A stretch of 35,775 nucleotides of DNA from Purshia tridentata (GCA_003254885.1 QANT01008561.1:1-35775); one strand, 5' to 3'. Shown: positions 1-22,392, numbered from the stretch's first letter. Notes: a model not told the origin generated them from the letters alone. Translations and numbers: made by a program.

Positions 1-830
1 ATATGTCTGAACAGATATTATCTTTCATTTTTAAAGTTAATTCATATTGATTATCTTAATTTTAAGAGATAATCTAAGTCAAAATTTTAAAAAGTCTATT
101 TTTTGGACCTCAGTCTAAAAAATTGGATTTAAGTATTAATTTAAATTTCTATATGGTTTTAGTTTAAATGACCTTTCAAAATTGGACCTATTTCTAATTA
201 TTCCTAAATTTTTCCAATAACCATAATACTACGTAATATGTTGACTTAAGATTACCGATTCATTCAAATTATAAGATGTGCAAATTATAATATCTAAAAC
301 CTTAAAGAGTAAGTAATTCCCTTTAAAATTGTACCCATTTTATTATTCGAGTGAATTCTAACACCACGTTAGTATGTTAAATAGTGTTACAATCACATAT
401 AAAGTTTTTAAGGATAATGTAAAGTCAGACCCAGATATGAAGCTTGGAATGCGCAGTTTGGGAGGGTGGTTTTATAACTTGTATTGCAACCAACTAACCT
501 GTGCTTGCTATGAATTTGATTTAGAGCATTACTGTTGTATCAGAGGGATCTAGAAATCTAGTCCAGAAGAATTGATAGGGAGCCTAATTCTGCTGCAAGA
601 ATGGCATGGGGATCAGTCCTTTTGCATGGCTTGCCTACTTCTAAACTTAGCTCAAGGTAAAACGTAAAATCATCACACTTATGCGTGTAGTTTATAATTA
701 TTTACTTCATAAAGAATAATATTACATTTTGTAATAGGCCACAAGCATAGGATGGCTTACCTTCTCTCCTTTCATACTCTCCAAACCCCAACTTGTATTA
801 ATGGGAAATCCCAATGCATAATGTATGATT
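1..830. other. AT-rich upstream intergenic region
   Basis: I see no convincing gene here. The first 420 bases are very AT-rich with no long open frame. Bases 420-660 are more mixed in composition, with a donor-like CAAG/GTAAAA near 650, so a leader exon of the following reductase gene or of an unseen transcript is possible but unsupported. Confidence 0.4.
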
Positions 831-835
831 GTATG

Positions 836-846
836 TTTATATATTC
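836..846 (+). promoter_or_regulatory. Probable TATA box of the TKPR1-like gene
   Basis: The run TTTATATATT lies about 60 bases upstream of the reductase ATG at 903. The spacing would put transcription start near 870 and give a short leader of about 30 bases. This is inferred from motif and position only. Confidence 0.4.
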
Positions 847-902
847 CTTGTAAACCCGGTGCCAGGGGTGCAGTGGACTAAAGCACTGCTAATTTGAAAG
901 GG

Positions 903-1741
903 ATGGATCAAAAACTTGAAACCCAAGGCAAAGTTTGTGTTACTGGGGCTTCTGGCTTTCTGGCATCTTCACTTATTAAGCAACTTCTCTTGTCCGGCTA
1001 TCATGTAACTGGGACTGTCAGAGATCCAGGTATAACCCCTAAGTCAATCTGCATGAACAAGCCTGCAATTCATTATTTTGTTTTAAGAATATATGCATGA
1101 TTCAAATTATAAGACTACGATCATCTGGTTTATGCATACATGCAAAATAGGAAACCAGAAGAAATTGGCACATTTGTGGAGGCTGGAAGGAGCTAAGGAA
1201 AGACTGAGATTGGTGAAGGCTGATTTAATGGAAGAAGGTAGCTTTGATGATGCAATTTTGGGGTGCCTTGGTGTCTTCCACTCAGCTTCCCCTGTACTCA
1301 AACCTTCATCTGATCCAAAGGCATGTTGACCAGAAACTGATCATATATAATTTTCTATGAATTAGAACTGTGATGTGGGATTTTCTTCATAAAACGACAA
1401 CATAGCATAACATGCAAGGTATCTTGTAAGAGATTATTACTCTCTCTATGTATATGTCCTAACATAGCTAACCCTGTACACAGATTGATATAGTGGTTAC
1501 AAAAAATTTTGTGTCATGCACAGACAGAAATCCTGGAACCGGCTATTGAAGGTACATTGAATGTGCTACGCTCATGTAAGAAGAATCCATCTCTAAGGCG
1601 AGTGGTTCTCACTTCATCTTCTTCAGCCGTAAGGGTAAGAGCAGAAGATGATTTTGACTCCAATGTACCTCTGGATGAGTCATCTTGGAGCTCTGTAGAA
1701 CTGTGCGAGAGACTTCAGGTACCATTAACTACACACACACA

Positions 1742-1780
<39 letters not shown>

Positions 1781-2896
1781 CTTGTTGAAGTTTGAATTAT
1801 GTCATAATCACCAAACCCACATCCTCTGGCCTAAACGTCGATTGTAAATTGTAGGTGACTATAGTTGATTTGTTGGGGAATTTAAAGTAATATTGAAAAT
1901 GCTGTTTCTTATATGTAGTTCTCATAGCTGCAAAGCAAAGCAATACACATTTCTATTGGCCTTTGCTAGCTAGTACATAATAGCCTAACCTATGCTTTTT
2001 TTTTTGCCTATTACAAAAGATTTGGTACCCTTTATCAAAAATTTTAGCTGAGAAGGCAGCATGGGATTTCTGCAAAGAAAATGGAATTGATCTCGTAACC
2101 GTTCTACCCTCATTCGTGATTGGACCTAGTTTGCCACCTGATCTTTGTTCTACTGCATCAGATGTACTTGGCCTGCTTAAAGGTAGTACTCATTCTAATT
2201 GCTTTTATATTAGAAACCCAAATGATGGTTGAATTTTCTCTAACATGGGACGAAAAATGCAAGATTAATGTGGGATGTGAGAGAGCGTTTGAACACTCTC
2301 ACATTCAACATCCAACATCCCACATTGTTTTTGCATCTATATCCCACATTAGAGAAAGCGTCGGTCACCAATTACCTCCAAGTTAGCTTGTTAAATGCTT
2401 ATTGGTTTAAGAAATTAATCAGGGGAAACAGAGAAATTCAAGTTGCATGGAAGGATGGGATATGTTCACATTGATGATGTTGCACTTTGCCACATCTTAG
2501 TTTATGAGAATGAAAGTGCTCATGGTCGATACATTTGTAGCTCAACAGTGCTGGACAACAATGAACTGATATCAATATTATCCGCAAGATATCCTTCCTT
2601 GCCTATCCCCAAAAGGTTTGTAATTTACAGTCTACATGGAATTAAGTAAAAGATTCAAAATGATCATTTTCTGGGAAAGCCAAAAGTTGCACTTGTTTAT
2701 GTAGCAGTACTAATTAACTGTTCTTAAATATCATATATGCATGGGAATTTTCAGGATTGAGCAACTGAAAAGGCCATATTATGATTTGAACACCTCAAAG
2801 TTGAAGAGTCTGGGATTCAAGTTCAAGACTATCCAAGAGATGTTTGATGATTGCATTGCCTCTATGGTGGAGCAAGGCCATCTTTCTCCATTCTAG
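903..2896 (+). CDS. TKPR1: Tetraketide alpha-pyrone reductase 1 (DRL1/CCR-like), six exons
   Basis: Short-chain NADPH reductase of the DFR/cinnamoyl-CoA reductase family. The family member recognised, DRL1/TKPR1, reduces tetraketide pyrones in the tapetum for sporopollenin of the pollen wall. Coding exons read as 903-1029, 1151-1320, 1524-1718, 2020-2182, 2423-2615 and 2755-2896; phases join cleanly into 329 aa (Arabidopsis DRL1 is about 326 aa). Visible features are the N-terminal dinucleotide fold [10 protein letters not shown] (about residues 15-24), the Ser-rich strand near 130-133, and the catalytic YxxxK (Tyr167, Lys171 in WYPLSK). The C-terminal block has [14 protein letters not shown]. 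The ATG at 903 fits the family start MDQ...[11 protein letters not shown]; no other upstream start is needed. Intron 2 appears to use a GC donor (AAG/GCATGT at 1321). Intron 5 holds a foldback repeat and intron 3 a microsatellite. Assignment as TKPR1 rather than a generic CCR-like protein rests on remembered similarity along the full length. Confidence 0.9.
1731..1776. repeat. Compound (AC)7(TC)16 microsatellite
   Basis: A run of AC dinucleotides passes directly into an uninterrupted TC run just inside intron 3 of the TKPR1-like gene, 13 bases after the donor site at 1719. It would form a polypyrimidine tract and is probably length-polymorphic. Confidence 0.9.
2235..2357. repeat. Imperfect foldback (MITE-like) in TKPR1 intron 5
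   Basis: The left arm starts TTTCTCTAACATGGGA and the right arm ends with its near complement TCCCACATTAGAGAAA. Inside, ATGTGGGATGT is also mirrored by ACATCCCACAT. The whole can fold into a hairpin of about 120 bases. No clear target-site duplication is visible, so calling it a transposon is inference; a local inverted duplication is the alternative. Confidence 0.6.
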
Positions 2897-3660
2897 GAAG
2901 CTCTGCAATTTGTCTTGCCATAGTGTTTTGGCAAGGCTATATGTAGCTGCAGGAGTTCACAGTCAAGGGTTATACCACTAGGCAGGCACCTACAAGAGAC
3001 ATAAAAGTCTCGACTTAGGAAGTTAATAAAAGGCAGTGGATGGCATGCAGTACCTTGCCAATAAACTAAAGAAATTTACTATAGAATGTACTTTTTCATT
3101 TGATCTTTCTATGATGCAATGACTCTACATAATCATATGCATACATGTTAGTGTCTTTTTGTAATACATGCCTTCACATATATATTTTCATACCCCTTGA
3201 ATCCAACATCGATGATGTACTACTGGATAGATTGAGGAAGTCCAGGTTTTTTTTTTTTTCTGTCAAAAGAATTTTAAGTACTTAAATTATGTAGGAATCT
3301 AAAAGTCAACTTCAACTATCACTTTTGAAGAAGGCTTTAGCTGTTTAGAAATAATATCAAAACGCCACCAAGTCCAAGAGAAGGAAAATATTGTATAACT
3401 AAATTGGTTCAGTTTTTCTCCTTTGCTGAAAACATGATTTGAATAATGAGAATTACTTGGAGGGCAAAAAGTAAAAAGAATAATGAATTAATTAGATGGT
3501 GATTGGGATTGCAACTTTCAATAACTCATGGCCATGCATGGACTGTAAATAAATATATACCTTGAGAGCGAGAGGGGAAGCTCCTATCTATCTCTGTATT
3601 TCCTCGAGATTCTTTGCTCCTCCAAGTGGGTGGTGGATCAGATGAGACCAACAACATCCA
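2897..3660. other. TKPR1 3' flank and intergenic DNA
   Basis: This contains the likely 3' UTR of the reductase to roughly 3.1 kb, where AATAAA-like signals occur (for example AATAAAC near 3060). Past that I see AT-rich DNA without a gene. A 60-codon minus-strand frame at 3526-3708 has no recognisable domain and is not called. Confidence 0.4.
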
Positions 3661-3675
3661 CCACAACCGACAAAA

Positions 3676-3731
3676 GGACACGTGTCCACGTGATTGTTTA
3701 GTGCTCATGTGGCTGCAAATGATGCCACGTG
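3676..3731. promoter_or_regulatory. Cluster of three G-boxes (CACGTG)
   Basis: CACGTG cores lie at 3679-3684, 3687-3692 and 3726-3731. The first sits in the perfect 12-base palindrome GGACACGTGTCC (3676-3687). G-boxes are bound by bZIP and bHLH (PIF, ABF, HY5 type) factors in light and abscisic acid responses. The nearest downstream gene on the plus strand is PHOT2, whose ATG is about 2.5 kb away, so which gene is controlled is unknown. Confidence 0.5.
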
Positions 3732-3783
3732 TTCATCACTACCCCATGTGATGTGACATGGACCTTCCTTGGTGTATCATGTA

Positions 3784-4175
3784 GAATAATTTTTGGGTCA
3801 TCCCATCCCTCGAATTTACAATTTCCGCAATGTTGGCGCATAATCGAAACTGTTCATATTTTAGATCACCTATTATAGATCATTTATAAAAAAAATCAAC
3901 TCAATCGGAAATCATTTGGTTATAGAACTGTTGTCAATTAAATAGAAAAAATCAACAGATTGATTAAAAAATCACTCTTTAATTCGAAACCATTTACTTT
4001 TTCTATTTAATTGACAACAGTTCTATAACCAAATGATTTCCAATTGAATTAATTTTTTGCATAGATGATCTATAATAGGTGATCTAAAATGTGAACGGTT
4101 TCGATTATGCGTCAACATTGCAGAAATTATAAAATTGAGGGATGGGGTGACTAATGGGTGACCCAAATATTTTTC
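3784..4175. mobile_element. Mutator-like MITE (long terminal inverted repeats)
   Basis: The two arms, about 3784-3950 and 3998-4175, are near-perfect inverted complements around a loop of about 47 bases. The ends read GAATAATTTTTGGGTCA on the left and, inverted, GAAAAATATTTGGGTCA on the right. The element is flanked by identical 9-base direct repeats TATCATGTA at 3775-3783 and 4176-4184. Ends beginning with G, long inverted repeats and a 9-bp target duplication are the marks of Mutator-like elements. There is no room for a transposase, so it is non-autonomous. The right arm has an extra stretch of about 10 bases near its end. Confidence 0.85.
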
Positions 4176-4184
4176 TATCATGTA

Positions 4185-5480
4185 TGTAACTCTTGGAAAC
4201 ATGCATAAACGTTGCTGGCCTTCTATCTAACAAATGGATTATATGATTATATCCAAAGACCAAAAACACATAATACTTGGAGAAGCCTAGCTAGTGGGTT
4301 TTCCAAACTTAACATTATATTTTCAGCATTGAAGTACTTTTACATTATTCAGTATTTCATTATACTTCATAATCTACGTGTAATCTATTAATCTCCCACT
4401 TCTATTATAGAAATAGAAATAATACATATAAAACACAATCGATTGATAGATATTAATAGTAATATTCTTCTTAATCAATTAATATGGTACAAATAGTTGT
4501 ATTCTGTAATCCATATATAAAATTGTCTTATCTTAGCTTAGCTTGAAATTAAGAGCATTGTGAAAGAGAAACGTTGTTTTTTTCTTTCTTTGATAAAGTG
4601 AGAATTTAATGCATACATAACCTCCCCATCCCTAGTCAAGACTTTGGCAAACCATGCATATATCTAGACAACACTAACTAATTGTGGCCATTATATACAG
4701 CATATGTGTTACATCAACAACCACTAAGCTTCGACCAAAAAAAACAACCCCAGAAAACTAAAAATTATGTACTACAACAATGAAGCAAATTAATTAATGA
4801 AGATTTTGACAAGCCTCCATGCCATGCCATATCATGAAGGTGAAATTTGCAATCAATTAAAACTAAATTGATACAACTTTATATCTTATACGTACAATTA
4901 TCTTCAAAGGTGATTACCATTTTATATCTTAAAGGAAAAAAAAATGCTAAACCGTTAAGAATATGATGTTGTACTTACAAAGTTGTATTGTAGAGTTTTT
5001 CGATACTGATATATGCATGACAGGTGTATGATATCAGGTTCTTGTGGATGCTAATAGGTAGTTTTGCGTGTACATGCGTGGAAAGTTTACAAGCCCGCAT
5101 TACACTGTGGTCCTAGACAGTGGTGCAAGCAGCTATCCTATATATGCTGACATACACACACACCAAGAGCACTACAGTCTACAAAACATATTAAAGTGAT
5201 GGCGAAATTTATCTTCTGCATTGTTTGAAGTTGAAGGAACACTTCATTCACAAGCTGGTGTAGTACTGTTTAATTTGTGGCCCCATAACTCTTCTAACCT
5301 GTTCCCATTTGCATTTATTATTAGTATATCATAATTGGCTCTTTACCCCACCAAGAAGGAAATATGACAATTTACATGCAGATCAAAAAGTTTGGATAAA
5401 CTGGAAAGAAATCAGCGGTCTCTATGCAATTTGTACACACCAAGAAGAATATTAATGCAAAACAAAGGCTGTGAGGAAAA
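4185..5480. other. Intergenic DNA upstream of PHOT2
   Basis: AT-rich sequence with no long open frame, recognised RNA gene or clear repeat. It may include distal PHOT2 promoter sequence. Confidence 0.4.
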
Positions 5481-6279
5481 GCAACTTTTCATGGGGTATG
5501 CAAGCTTAGTGTGGTTTGGAAGACATATTTATTGATGAGAAACATGAGCTTATCTTCCTCTCTATCTCTTTTCCTATCCTTTACAACCCCACCCCAGATA
5601 GAAAGAAAACTCTGAGAAGAAACCTTCACATGCCTGACAGAGGGTACTGTTGAAACAAAGAGATAAATAGAATTTTCCATATTTGTCAAGTTGTGGGAAG
5701 AGCATAGGCTTCATTGCTCTTTCAAGTTCTGAGACTTCAAGAACTTGGTTCTTTTAATTTCCATGGTCCATTCAAAGCAGGTCCTTTTCATGCAAATTTT
5801 AGTATGTTATTAATTCTTTGCCATCTAATTCATTTAGCAGTATATCAATTTATGTTAAATCTTATGATCATCACTGAGTGGCACCAAGACTTTTGAGTTT
5901 CCAATGCACTCTGCACTTAGAATAGCAATTCTTGTTGAACTTTGGCAGGAGAGGATTTGGTAGAGTTTGAACTTTGAATAGGGTTGATAATTTCAACATC
6001 AAATATGCTATTTAACATTTTCTTTGGCCTTTTTCTTTGTTTTTGGGAAGGGGGGTTCTGGGATTTTCAGTGTCACGGATTTCAATTTCTTTATATTTTC
6101 CCACTTGAAATAGGGACAAGTGGGGATCATTTCCATTTGGGAAGTCCGTGAGTTTTGCAGAATGTGTTTTACAAAAAGAGTTTGGTGTGGTGTGGACCAT
6201 TTTCCAATTTTCTGAGAGGTCAATGTTTTTCAATTGTGGCAGGTGGTTTATCTGTAACCACTGAAGAGAGATTTACAAG
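5480..6279 (+). promoter_or_regulatory. Probable PHOT2 promoter-proximal region and 5' leader
   Basis: Pyrimidine-rich sequence at 5550-5600 resembles a plant 5' UTR. A possible leader intron runs from a donor at about 5781 (AAAGCAG/GTCC) to an acceptor at 6242 (TTGTGGCAG/GTGG), 38 bases before the ATG at 6280. A 60-codon plus-strand frame at 5714-5896 lies here but shows no domain. The splice model is inferred from site consensus only. Confidence 0.35.
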
Positions 6280-17875
<11,596 letters not shown>

Positions 17876-17877
17876 AG

Positions 17878-18077
17878 GTTCAGTTTAGTTACTTTTTTTT
17901 TTTTTGGTCTAAAGTTTAGTTATTTTTAGAAACAGAGATTAGAACTATGTCTAGTGACTCTATTTGCTGCTGATTCAGAATGCTTGATGTTCTGCCGCCC
18001 TGCTAATACATGAAAATTTATGTATCTGATTGTTGTTGCACTCTGTTCTTATATATTTCCGTTTCTTAACTTTGCAG
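17878..18077 (+). other. Probable 3' UTR intron of PHOT2
   Basis: A donor AAAG/GTTCAG lies two bases after the PHOT2 stop codon at 17873-17875. An acceptor CTTTGCAG/GACT lies at 18077. The interval is T-rich and typical of an intron; the sequence beyond is more balanced and exon-like. The donor beyond GT is weak, so an unspliced UTR is the alternative. Confidence 0.45.
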
Positions 18078-18333
18078 GACTATTATAAATGTTATGGATG
18101 GAATTATGTGGTGCGTTACTGGACAAGATCTATTGGCCCAACCCTTGGGTTTGAGCGAATGGGGGGGCTACCACGCCTTAGAAGCATGACATTTCAGATC
18201 TTTGAGGTCGAGAGAAACAGCTCAGAGAGTCCTGCAACATGGGGTTATTTTGGTTGTCTGGGTTGGGTTCATTCGAGGTTGTGTCAGGAACCAACCAGAG
18301 AATTAGCACTTGCACAAAATATATTTAACTGCG

Positions 18334-18339
18334 AATAAA
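18334..18339 (+). terminator. Candidate PHOT2 polyadenylation signal AATAAA
   Basis: A canonical AATAAA lies about 460 genomic bases after the stop codon, at the end of the exon-like segment 18078-18340 and before AT-rich DNA. The cleavage site would be expected near 18355-18370. Confidence 0.45.
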
Positions 18340-18359
18340 TGTTCTTAATTATATCAAAA

Positions 18360-19281
18360 TCAATTAATGCTATTTAGCTATAAAGCCTATAATGTTGATG
18401 TGAATGAATATCCTAACTTCATAAGAGATCCATGTTTTATCTTCACTATTTGTAAACTGAACTGAGGGGCAAGACAGAGAGGCAAAGGGTAAGGTTGATC
18501 AAAGTTCAAACCAGCCTAAGATAAAAGAGGAAATACCTAAAGGATGCCATGAATTAAATCTAAAAAAAAAAAAAAAAATGGTTTTTCCATTTCCAATGCA
18601 CGCCATGTTATTGTCATGTATTGTAAAATAAAATTATAAAGTTTATTATTTTATTGTGAAATACAAACAAATAAAATTTTTTTTAAGGCTTAGACACATA
18701 ATGCTGCCACACTTGCGACTACCACACCTGCCATCCCATCTCTCTCACTATTCAAGCAATTCCTCATAAATCAATACATTCTTCTACATGCTAACATTGG
18801 GGACAATTCCAAATTCAATTCCTAAAGCCTTCAACTCAAGAAATTTTAAGGGAGCAGTTATATTATTGGCTAAGGTAAGACCCTTTTAATTAGAGGGCAA
18901 AGTACATTTAGTGAAACTTGCACTGGTGGTATCAAAGCACAAAAGGAGATATATTGAAAGAGTGGAAAAAGTTGATATACATCAGTGAGGCTTGCTTATT
19001 TGCAAATTATTCATTCTATTGTTGACAATGCTACCAAGTTCAGTTGCAGAGATTTTGAACAGGAAAACAAGGCCTCAAATTTCAATGAATCAGCCACACA
19101 AGAAATACAAAAGGTTTGCCCATAGAGCAATGTAGTGTAAAATCCTTGAAAAGACAATACATAACTGACAAAATGCCTATCAGTTATTGTAAAGGAATTC
19201 CAAAATATTAATGACAATATTAATACAGAAAAATTTCAATTTCAATTAATACAACCAATGACCATGTATGCTTATCCTTCC
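18360..19281. other. Convergent intergenic region, PHOT2 to AP-1 sigma
   Basis: AT-rich DNA with A-runs at 18561-18576 and no gene. The right part, about 19.0-19.28 kb, should hold the 3' UTR of the minus-strand AP-1 sigma gene. Confidence 0.4.
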
Positions 19282-20706
19282 CTACTTGGTGGCCTGCGCG
19301 ATTATGTTACTTATTGAACTGGCCTGCTCTTTTGCAGTCTCCACCAATGAATCCTACAACCAAGTAATATAATTCAATCAGCAGGGTTGGAAATATTTGA
19401 CAATAAATGGCACTGATCTAAGAATAACCATACCTGTGCAGCTACCAACCGTGCAATTGTTTTCTTGCTCGACTCTTGAAGTTCACCAGCAATCAGAAGT
19501 TCGTCCAGTATATAGTAGGCCTTCCATGTTTAACAGTAGAAAACAATCAAGCCAAATGTTAATATAATATAAAATAAATCAGAAAATTGTAATTTGATAA
19601 CTGGAGCAGATTTTGAGCGACCCATTCTATGGCATTGATTATCAATAAAATTTCTAGAAACAAAACTTTTGACCTTTAAACAAGCACAGCATACATACCT
19701 TGTGGAAGTTAAAGATCAAATCCAATTCACAGACCTGTAAGCATTAATGAATTACTACAAGAACATCCTTTATCAAAATTAAATGAAGAATATAATGACA
19801 TTTTTTTACTCACACTGCCAAAGTATCGGTCAAGAATCTCAACATAATGATGAATTACTTCAAGGACCTCCAATTCGTTATCTTCTTGATCAATACACAT
19901 GCAGAAATACAGACTAGCATATCTGCATAACACATTCACAGAATCAAATCAATAACAAAGTCCAAGACGGCAACTCACAAAAGATAGTATCCTTAGAAGT
20001 GCAAAACATCAGTCATATCTGTGCACCACCTTTTATAAACAACTCTGTATCCTCTCCAGTCCACAAAATTACAGAGCTTCGGACCTCGTGCAAGAATTAC
20101 TCCACTGAGCTCACGCAGGACCTTTTCAAAATGCATGAACATACAGATATAGTGATTAACAATGAGATAAATTAGTGAACTTTAAACAACCCACAAAATT
20201 ACATGGGATTTGAAGGCAATACCTTAGATCTTTCCTTTTGGGTATAAGGAGAATACCATTTCGTCAACCTGACTTTTCCTTGTCTACTGATAAGAAGCAC
20301 AAATTGAATCTACATCATAAACCATTAGATCAGCAACCAAAGTAAAAAACCATTAAAATCAATAAACGCAAGCATAGAAACGCTGTCAAAAGCACCACTA
20401 CCATAGCAAATACGAAACCAAGAAAATTTGCATACTTTGCAGTGAGAGCAAAGATGGATCACATTTTATTTCTACAATTATAACTGCCCAGATTTTGCTC
20501 ATAAAAATTCAAATTAAAAAGCCCAGTAAAGTGAAAAACTAGATGGAAATTCGCTATATCGAAACAGATCTAATAGTTTAAGCAAACCAATCTAGGAAAT
20601 TGAAGTATGAAGACGAAAAGAGGTAAATACATAATCGAAACATATGGGTTTTGTGAAATCGTATATGTTTTCGAATAAACAAAGAGAATTCAGTTTGAAT
20701 TACCAT
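19282..20706 (-). CDS. AP1S: AP-1 complex subunit sigma (clathrin adaptor small chain)
   Basis: Small chain of the AP-1 heterotetramer, which sorts cargo into clathrin vesicles at the trans-Golgi network/early endosome. In transcript order the coding exons are 20704-20706 (only the ATG), 20223-20309, 20030-20121, 19814-19922, 19699-19734, 19434-19520 and 19282-19353. They sum to 486 bases, giving 161 aa, exactly the usual plant AP-1 sigma length. The protein reads [16 protein letters not shown] in the first strand and helix, then [80 protein letters not shown] and a C-terminal [17 protein letters not shown] and [25 protein letters not shown] separate it from AP-2 sigma. Every junction has GT-AG. 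The ATG exon is set by the acceptor directly before ATTCAATTTG and by ATG/GTAATT upstream. It could be sigma1 or sigma2. Confidence 0.95.
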
Positions 20707-20831
20707 AGCTGCGTTCTTTTTCTGGTGATCGGATGCTTAGTCTTCAGAGCTCGAAGCTTCACCCAACCCACCTGAGCTCGAAATGATTCCCCTGCGACTT
20801 AACTCTGAAAGACAATGGATTCTGAAGTTGG

Positions 20832-20922
20832 GCCCTGCCCTTCAGGCTGGGCCCAGAAAGAGCGAGGTATACGTCCAGGTTTTGCTGAAAGCCAACTTTT
20901 GGGCCCGAAGAAAAGCCCATAA
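20832..20922 (-). promoter_or_regulatory. Site II / TCP-type elements upstream of AP-1 sigma
   Basis: Within about 90 bases there are TTGGGCCC, CTGGGCCCAG, TTGGGCCCGA and AAGCCCATAA. TGGGCC/T (site II) and GCCCA motifs bind TCP factors and are common in promoters of housekeeping plant genes. They lie 125-215 bases upstream of the AP-1 sigma ATG, which suits a TATA-less broad promoter. No expressed gene is seen on the other side for 800 bases. Confidence 0.55.
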
Positions 20923-20929
20923 GAGATCA

Positions 20930-21700
20930 AATCGAAAAAGTCAAAGTCAATAAGATTACAGGCTTTACAGCCAAAACATAAGGTTTGACGTCCGTACTTC
21001 CTATATGTGACAAATTTTGCAATGTAAATAAGTTAAAAGTAAATGTGTGATCATTAATATCACAATATGTGTAAGATTAAGTTTTGTAGTTATCATTTCA
21101 TGATAAGTTTGCCATCATAATAAATTTACTCTTGGTACAACATGCATGATATTAATAATCAGAAAACTTCTCTCATGCGGAAAGAAAAAATAAATAGAAT
21201 ACGAAAACATAAATAGATGAGACATAGCACTACGTTTCAGCATAAGTACACCGTAATCCAGTCTCTCCTTCCGCATTCTCTTCACATCTTCTCTCTGTAG
21301 GAGAGAAGCATCCTAAATAACCGTATATATATAGTTCTTCTTTTAAGTGCATATATGCACAGTTAATTTTCTTTAGCATTAACATTGAAGCATAAGCGTT
21401 TAAATGTTCAACACAACTTTTACATATCCACATTTCAATTTTCAACTATAATAATATAGATCATTCTATCTTAAGTAGATTTTTTTTAGGCATACCCTCA
21501 CATAGATTTGTATGTCATAAATGCTTATAATGTAGAAGAACTAGTCTTGTAAATGTTGAAGCAGCTATATAACAATCAATTACATGAGCCCTGATCTCAA
21601 CCAAAAAAGAAAAAACAAACAGAAAATCTGACGCATTGCCTCCCTTTACAACCATACCCTCAAGAAAAAATTAAGAACTAATTAAAAATTGAGATCAAGG
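20930..21700. other. Intergenic region, no gene seen
   Basis: AT-rich sequence between the AP-1 sigma promoter and the 3' end of the RING gene. A 71-codon minus frame at 21230-21445 has no recognisable domain. The part near 21.6-21.7 kb is probably 3' UTR of the RING gene. Confidence 0.4.
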
Positions 21701-21703
21701 AAA

Positions 21704-22213
21704 TTAATAATGCCAAGAAAAACCATTAATGTATGAGGATGTGGTAGTATCTGGGATATCATCGTCCGATTTTGCATGAGAAGTATTTACATTGAAGATT
21801 AAGGACCTGCAAAGTGGGCAGGTGAAGTTATTTCTGTCCATCCACCTCTCAATGCAGTCCATGTGGAAAACATGCCCACACTTGCTCAACTGGCTCACCA
21901 CATCTTCCTTCTCAAACTCTACCAAGCAGATTGAACAGGTCTCCTCCACAACTTGCCCAGTCCTCCCTTTAGTAGTACTAGTATTATTGTCCTGAGTTTG
22001 CAGCAACAAGTCTTCAAACCTAGCCACTGGTAGACTAAACTGGCAGCAGCACATATAGTCCTCCTCCGGCTTCTTGCAGTCACTGAAAAATAGGACATGA
22101 CCAAATACTCTGGCCACAACTCTCTTCATTTGCAGGAATGGAATCCAAAAACATGTGTAGAAAAAAATGGTGGTCATGCTCAAACTTGACTGAGAAACCA
22201 TTAAACAGATCAT
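21704..22213 (-). CDS. RING-H2 finger protein, probable E3 ubiquitin ligase
   Basis: Single-exon gene encoding 169 aa from the first ATG in frame (22211-22213); the frame extends ten codons further upstream but without an ATG. The RING-H2 finger reads Cys93 and Cys96 (CSIC), Cys112, His114, His117 and Cys120 (CGHVFHMDC), then Cys132 and Cys135 (CPLC). This is the C3H2C3 zinc-ligand pattern that recruits E2 enzymes. The N-terminus has a hydrophobic stretch ([14 protein letters not shown], about residues 14-27), a likely membrane anchor or signal anchor, followed by a Cys-rich patch CCC. The size and layout fit the RHA/XERICO type of small RING-H2 proteins. In Arabidopsis a RING gene (At4g38140, from memory) sits next to the PPR and MTERF6 genes, as here. 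Substrates cannot be told from sequence. Confidence 0.88.
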   Translation of the reverse strand: MICLMVSQSSLSMTTIFFYTCFWIPFLQMKRVVARVFGHVLFFSDCKKPEEDYMCCCQFSLPVARFEDLLLQTQDNNTSTTKGRTGQVVEETCSICLVEFEKEDVVSQLSKCGHVFHMDCIERWMDRNNFTCPLCRSLIFNVNTSHAKSDDDIPDTTTSSYINGFSWHY

Positions 22214-22383
22214 TTTTGCTAGCTTTCTTTTCAAGCAATTCAACCCTATACTCTCTCAACCCTTTTGCTCTTTCACACCCAAAGTTCCAAAATTTTGTGA
22301 TTTTGTGTGAGTAATGCAGTGTAGGCTAATGAAACTAATCAAGGCACTGATGTGATGTGAATTGTGAAGAACCCCATGTAACC

Positions 22384-22392
22384 CTTTATATA
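22384..22392 (-). promoter_or_regulatory. TATA box of the RING-H2 gene
   Basis: On the minus strand the sequence reads GCTATATAAAGG, a strong plant TATA box, about 175 bases upstream of the ATG. Transcription would start near 22355, giving a leader of about 140 bases. Confidence 0.6.

Noticed and set aside
3526..3708. Minus-strand frame of 60 codons with an ATG
   Set aside because: No domain, low complexity with Ser/Arg/Pro, and it spans the G-box cluster; more likely regulatory DNA.
18030..18338. Plus-strand open frame of 102 codons after PHOT2
   Set aside because: It starts without a clear ATG in context, has no recognised domain and lies in the probable PHOT2 3' UTR.
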